A stretch of 7,419 nt of DNA from Phytoactinopolyspora endophytica (lineage in GTDB: Bacteria; Actinomycetota; Actinomycetes; Jiangellales; Jiangellaceae): the NCBI RefSeq assembly GCF_004138495.1, contig NZ_ML142859.1, positions 32,500 to 39,918 on the forward strand. The letters are read 5' to 3'. The first letter of the stretch is position 1. Every line of letters starts with the position of its first letter. Positions 6,390-7,419 of this stretch are shown here, piece by piece. A program made the position numbers and the translations under genes. Under the pieces are notes generated by a model that searched no databases, was not told where the DNA came from, and saw nothing but the letters and a program-made list of their open reading frames with translations.

Positions 6390-7145
6390 GTGACGGACGC
6401 CGAAGCCGCTCTGGAACCCTTGGAGCCGCTCCCGGAGGATTGGGCAACTGGACTCGTCATCGTGCCGCACCCCGATGACATCGAGTATGGCGGCGCGGCG
6501 GCCATCGCCCGCTGGACGGGACAGGGCAAGAAGATCTCCTACGTGATGATCACCAGTGGCGAGGCCGGGATCGACGGGATCGCTCCCGAGGAGGCCGGAC
6601 CACTACGTGAGCAGGAGCAACGGGAATCCGCTCGGATCGTCGGGGTCGATCAGGTCGAGTTCCTGGGATACCCGGACGGCGTCATCGAGTACGGGCTGCC
6701 GCTGCGGCGGGATATCTCCCGGGTGATCCGCCGGCATCGACCGGAGATCGTCATCACGGGCAACTTCCGGGACACCTACGGTGGGGTCTTCCTGAACCAG
6801 GCCGATCACATCGCCGCCGGACGCGCCGTGATCGACGGCGTTCGCGACGCCGGCAACCGGTGGGTGTTCCGGGAGCTGCTGGACGAGGGGTTTCAGCCCT
6901 GGGACGGCGTGCGCGCGGTGTGGGCAGGGGCGTCGCCGGACGGCCGGCACGCGGTGGACACCACGGACACGTTCGACAAGGGCGTTGAGTCGTTGCGCGC
7001 GCACGCTGCCTATCTGGCGGGATTGGGCGACGGTACGATGGACCCGGCAGAGTTCCTTGAAGGCTTCGCGCGCCAGACCGGCACCCGTCTGGGCTGCCGG
7101 TATGCGGCCGGGTTCGAGGTCTTCCAGCTGAAGTTCGATGACTGA
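6390..7145 (+). CDS. PIG-L (LmbE-like) family deacetylase
   Basis: 251-aa zinc-dependent N-deacetylase of the family that includes MshB, Mca and GlcNAc-PI deacetylase. The zinc and catalytic site is visible as PHPDD (26-30: H27, D29, D30) and H140 in NQADHIAAGRA. GEAGIDG (57-63) and PLRRDISRVIRRHRPE (104-119) fit a common actinobacterial subgroup of unknown substrate, and the sequence does not read as MshB or Mca. GTG 6390 was chosen because AGAAGGTGG (6375-6383) lies 6 nt upstream and the family N-terminus starts here; GTG 6297 would start inside the tandem repeat and add 31 residues. In related genomes RNase PH often follows the Rv1339-like gene, so this gene occupies a changed position. 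A role in small-thiol or amino-sugar metabolism is only a guess. Confidence 0.9.
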   Translation: MTDAEAALEPLEPLPEDWATGLVIVPHPDDIEYGGAAAIARWTGQGKKISYVMITSGEAGIDGIAPEEAGPLREQEQRESARIVGVDQVEFLGYPDGVIEYGLPLRRDISRVIRRHRPEIVITGNFRDTYGGVFLNQADHIAAGRAVIDGVRDAGNRWVFRELLDEGFQPWDGVRAVWAGASPDGRHAVDTTDTFDKGVESLRAHAAYLAGLGDGTMDPAEFLEGFARQTGTRLGCRYAAGFEVFQLKFDD

Positions 7146-7166
7146 TACCCAGAGCTTGGCCGGACA

Positions 7167-7178
7167 TTTCAGCTGAAA
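7167..7178. repeat. 12-bp perfect palindrome TTTCAGCTGAAA
   Basis: TTTCAGCTGAAA is self-complementary and lies 21 nt after the PIG-L stop, in DNA that is less GC-rich than the genes. It could be an operator or part of a mobile-element end; the latter is suggested only by the nearby transposase remnant. Confidence 0.5.
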
Positions 7179-7193
7179 CGACACCCAGTTGAG

Positions 7194-7236
7194 ACCCGCC
7201 CGGACGGGTGTGAGTCATGGATGTGTCGCTCCATGA
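7194..7236. terminator. Two adjacent hairpins downstream of the PIG-L gene
   Basis: ACCCG (7194-7198) pairs with CGGGT (7205-7209) around a 6-nt loop. TCATGGA (7215-7221) pairs with TCCATGA (7230-7236) around an 8-nt loop and is followed by GTTTGTG. Together they could stop transcription from the PIG-L gene. Other pairings also exist, such as ACACCC (7181-7186) with GGGTGT (7206-7211), so the fold is not certain. Confidence 0.3.
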
Positions 7237-7266
7237 GTTTGTGCGGGTCGTTCTCTAGTCACGTAG

Positions 7267-7401
7267 TGCCTGACACGAAGATGCCCGCGAAAGTTGATCG
7301 AGCTTCACCGCCGCATCGCCCGCGGCTTCCGCAACCGCGACAACTACCGGCTACGGATGCTCCTCATCGGCGGCGGACTCGACAAGGTCATCCCCACCTG
7401 A
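7267..7401 (+). pseudogene. C-terminal stub of an ISL3-like transposase
   Basis: Only the last 36 or so residues of a transposase remain. The recognisable part runs from the Leu codon at 7294 (LIELHRRIARGFRN, then NYRLRMLLIGGGLD) to the TGA at 7399-7401. This resembles the C-terminus of actinobacterial ISL3-family (IS204/IS1001/IS1096/IS1165) DDE transposases, which also have a stretch like ELHRRIARGFRN close to the end. The frame is open only back to 7267 (TAG at 7264-7266), and residues before about 7294 do not look like transposase. The catalytic domain is missing, so it cannot be active. The family call rests on recalled similarity. Confidence 0.7.
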
Positions 7402-7416
7402 AGTACGAAGAGCACC
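7294..7416 (+). mobile_element. Right-end remnant of an ISL3-like insertion sequence
   Basis: The transposase stub is followed by GAAGAGCACC (7407-7416), whose complement GGTGCTCTTC resembles ISL3-family terminal repeats (GGCTCTTC-like). I infer that 7416 is near the right end of the element and about 7294 is the break where the rest was lost. No matching left terminal repeat is visible in the window, and the target duplication cannot be judged because only 3 nt follow. Confidence 0.55.
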
Positions 7417-7419
7417 ATA

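Noticed and set aside
7233..7419. Open frame from ATG 7233 to the window end
   Set aside because: It has no ribosome binding site, reads as Pro/Arg/His-rich shadow of the transposase stub, and overlaps it in another frame.

Overview
The window is high-GC actinobacterial DNA with G/C-rich third codon positions and tightly packed genes, almost all on the + strand. The core, 2663-6271, matches the gene order known from Mycobacterium tuberculosis (Rv1334 mec, Rv1335 cysO, Rv1336 cysM, Rv1338 murI, Rv1339), but the rhomboid gene Rv1337 is absent and RNase PH (rph) does not follow. The genus cannot be fixed from the sequence.

Layout. 1-217 has no supported gene and holds one small hairpin. 218-1090 encodes a tandem GNAT acetyltransferase whose first domain looks shortened at the N-terminus. 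1133-2551 is a self-contained ECF41 sigma module: a carboxymuconolactone-decarboxylase/AhpD-like protein and, overlapping it by ATGA, an ECF41 (SigJ-type) sigma factor with a SnoaL-like C-terminal regulatory domain. A site matching the ECF41 promoter pattern lies directly upstream, so the sigma factor probably reads its own operon.

2663-4532 is the sulfur-carrier route to cysteine. Mec is a JAMM peptidase, CysO a ubiquitin-like sulfur carrier and CysM the CysO-dependent cysteine synthase. In the M. tuberculosis pathway CysM joins CysO thiocarboxylate to O-phosphoserine, and Mec then frees cysteine from the CysO-cysteine adduct. mec appears to be read from a leaderless start. A 13-bp perfect inverted repeat follows mec, and 2 nt after it lies an exact GGAAT-N18-GTT box of the SigR/SigH (thiol-oxidative stress) type, which would drive cysO-cysM and perhaps the genes beyond. 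CysO carries nine residues after its Gly-Gly and so needs proteolytic maturation. A 28-codon ORF fills the cysO-cysM gap exactly, touching both neighbours.

4610-6271 encodes glutamate racemase (murI, D-glutamate for peptidoglycan) and an RNase Z-like metallo-beta-lactamase-fold hydrolase of the Rv1339 type. After a tandem 16-bp repeat, 6390-7145 encodes a PIG-L-type zinc deacetylase where rph would be expected. The right edge (7146-7419) has no intact gene. It contains a 12-bp palindrome, two hairpins and the C-terminal stub of an ISL3-like transposase ending in an inverted-repeat-like sequence, which suggests past rearrangement at this edge.

I see no wholly new multi-gene system. The most informative parts are the regulatory and maturation details of the mec-cysO-cysM locus and the complete ECF41 circuit.
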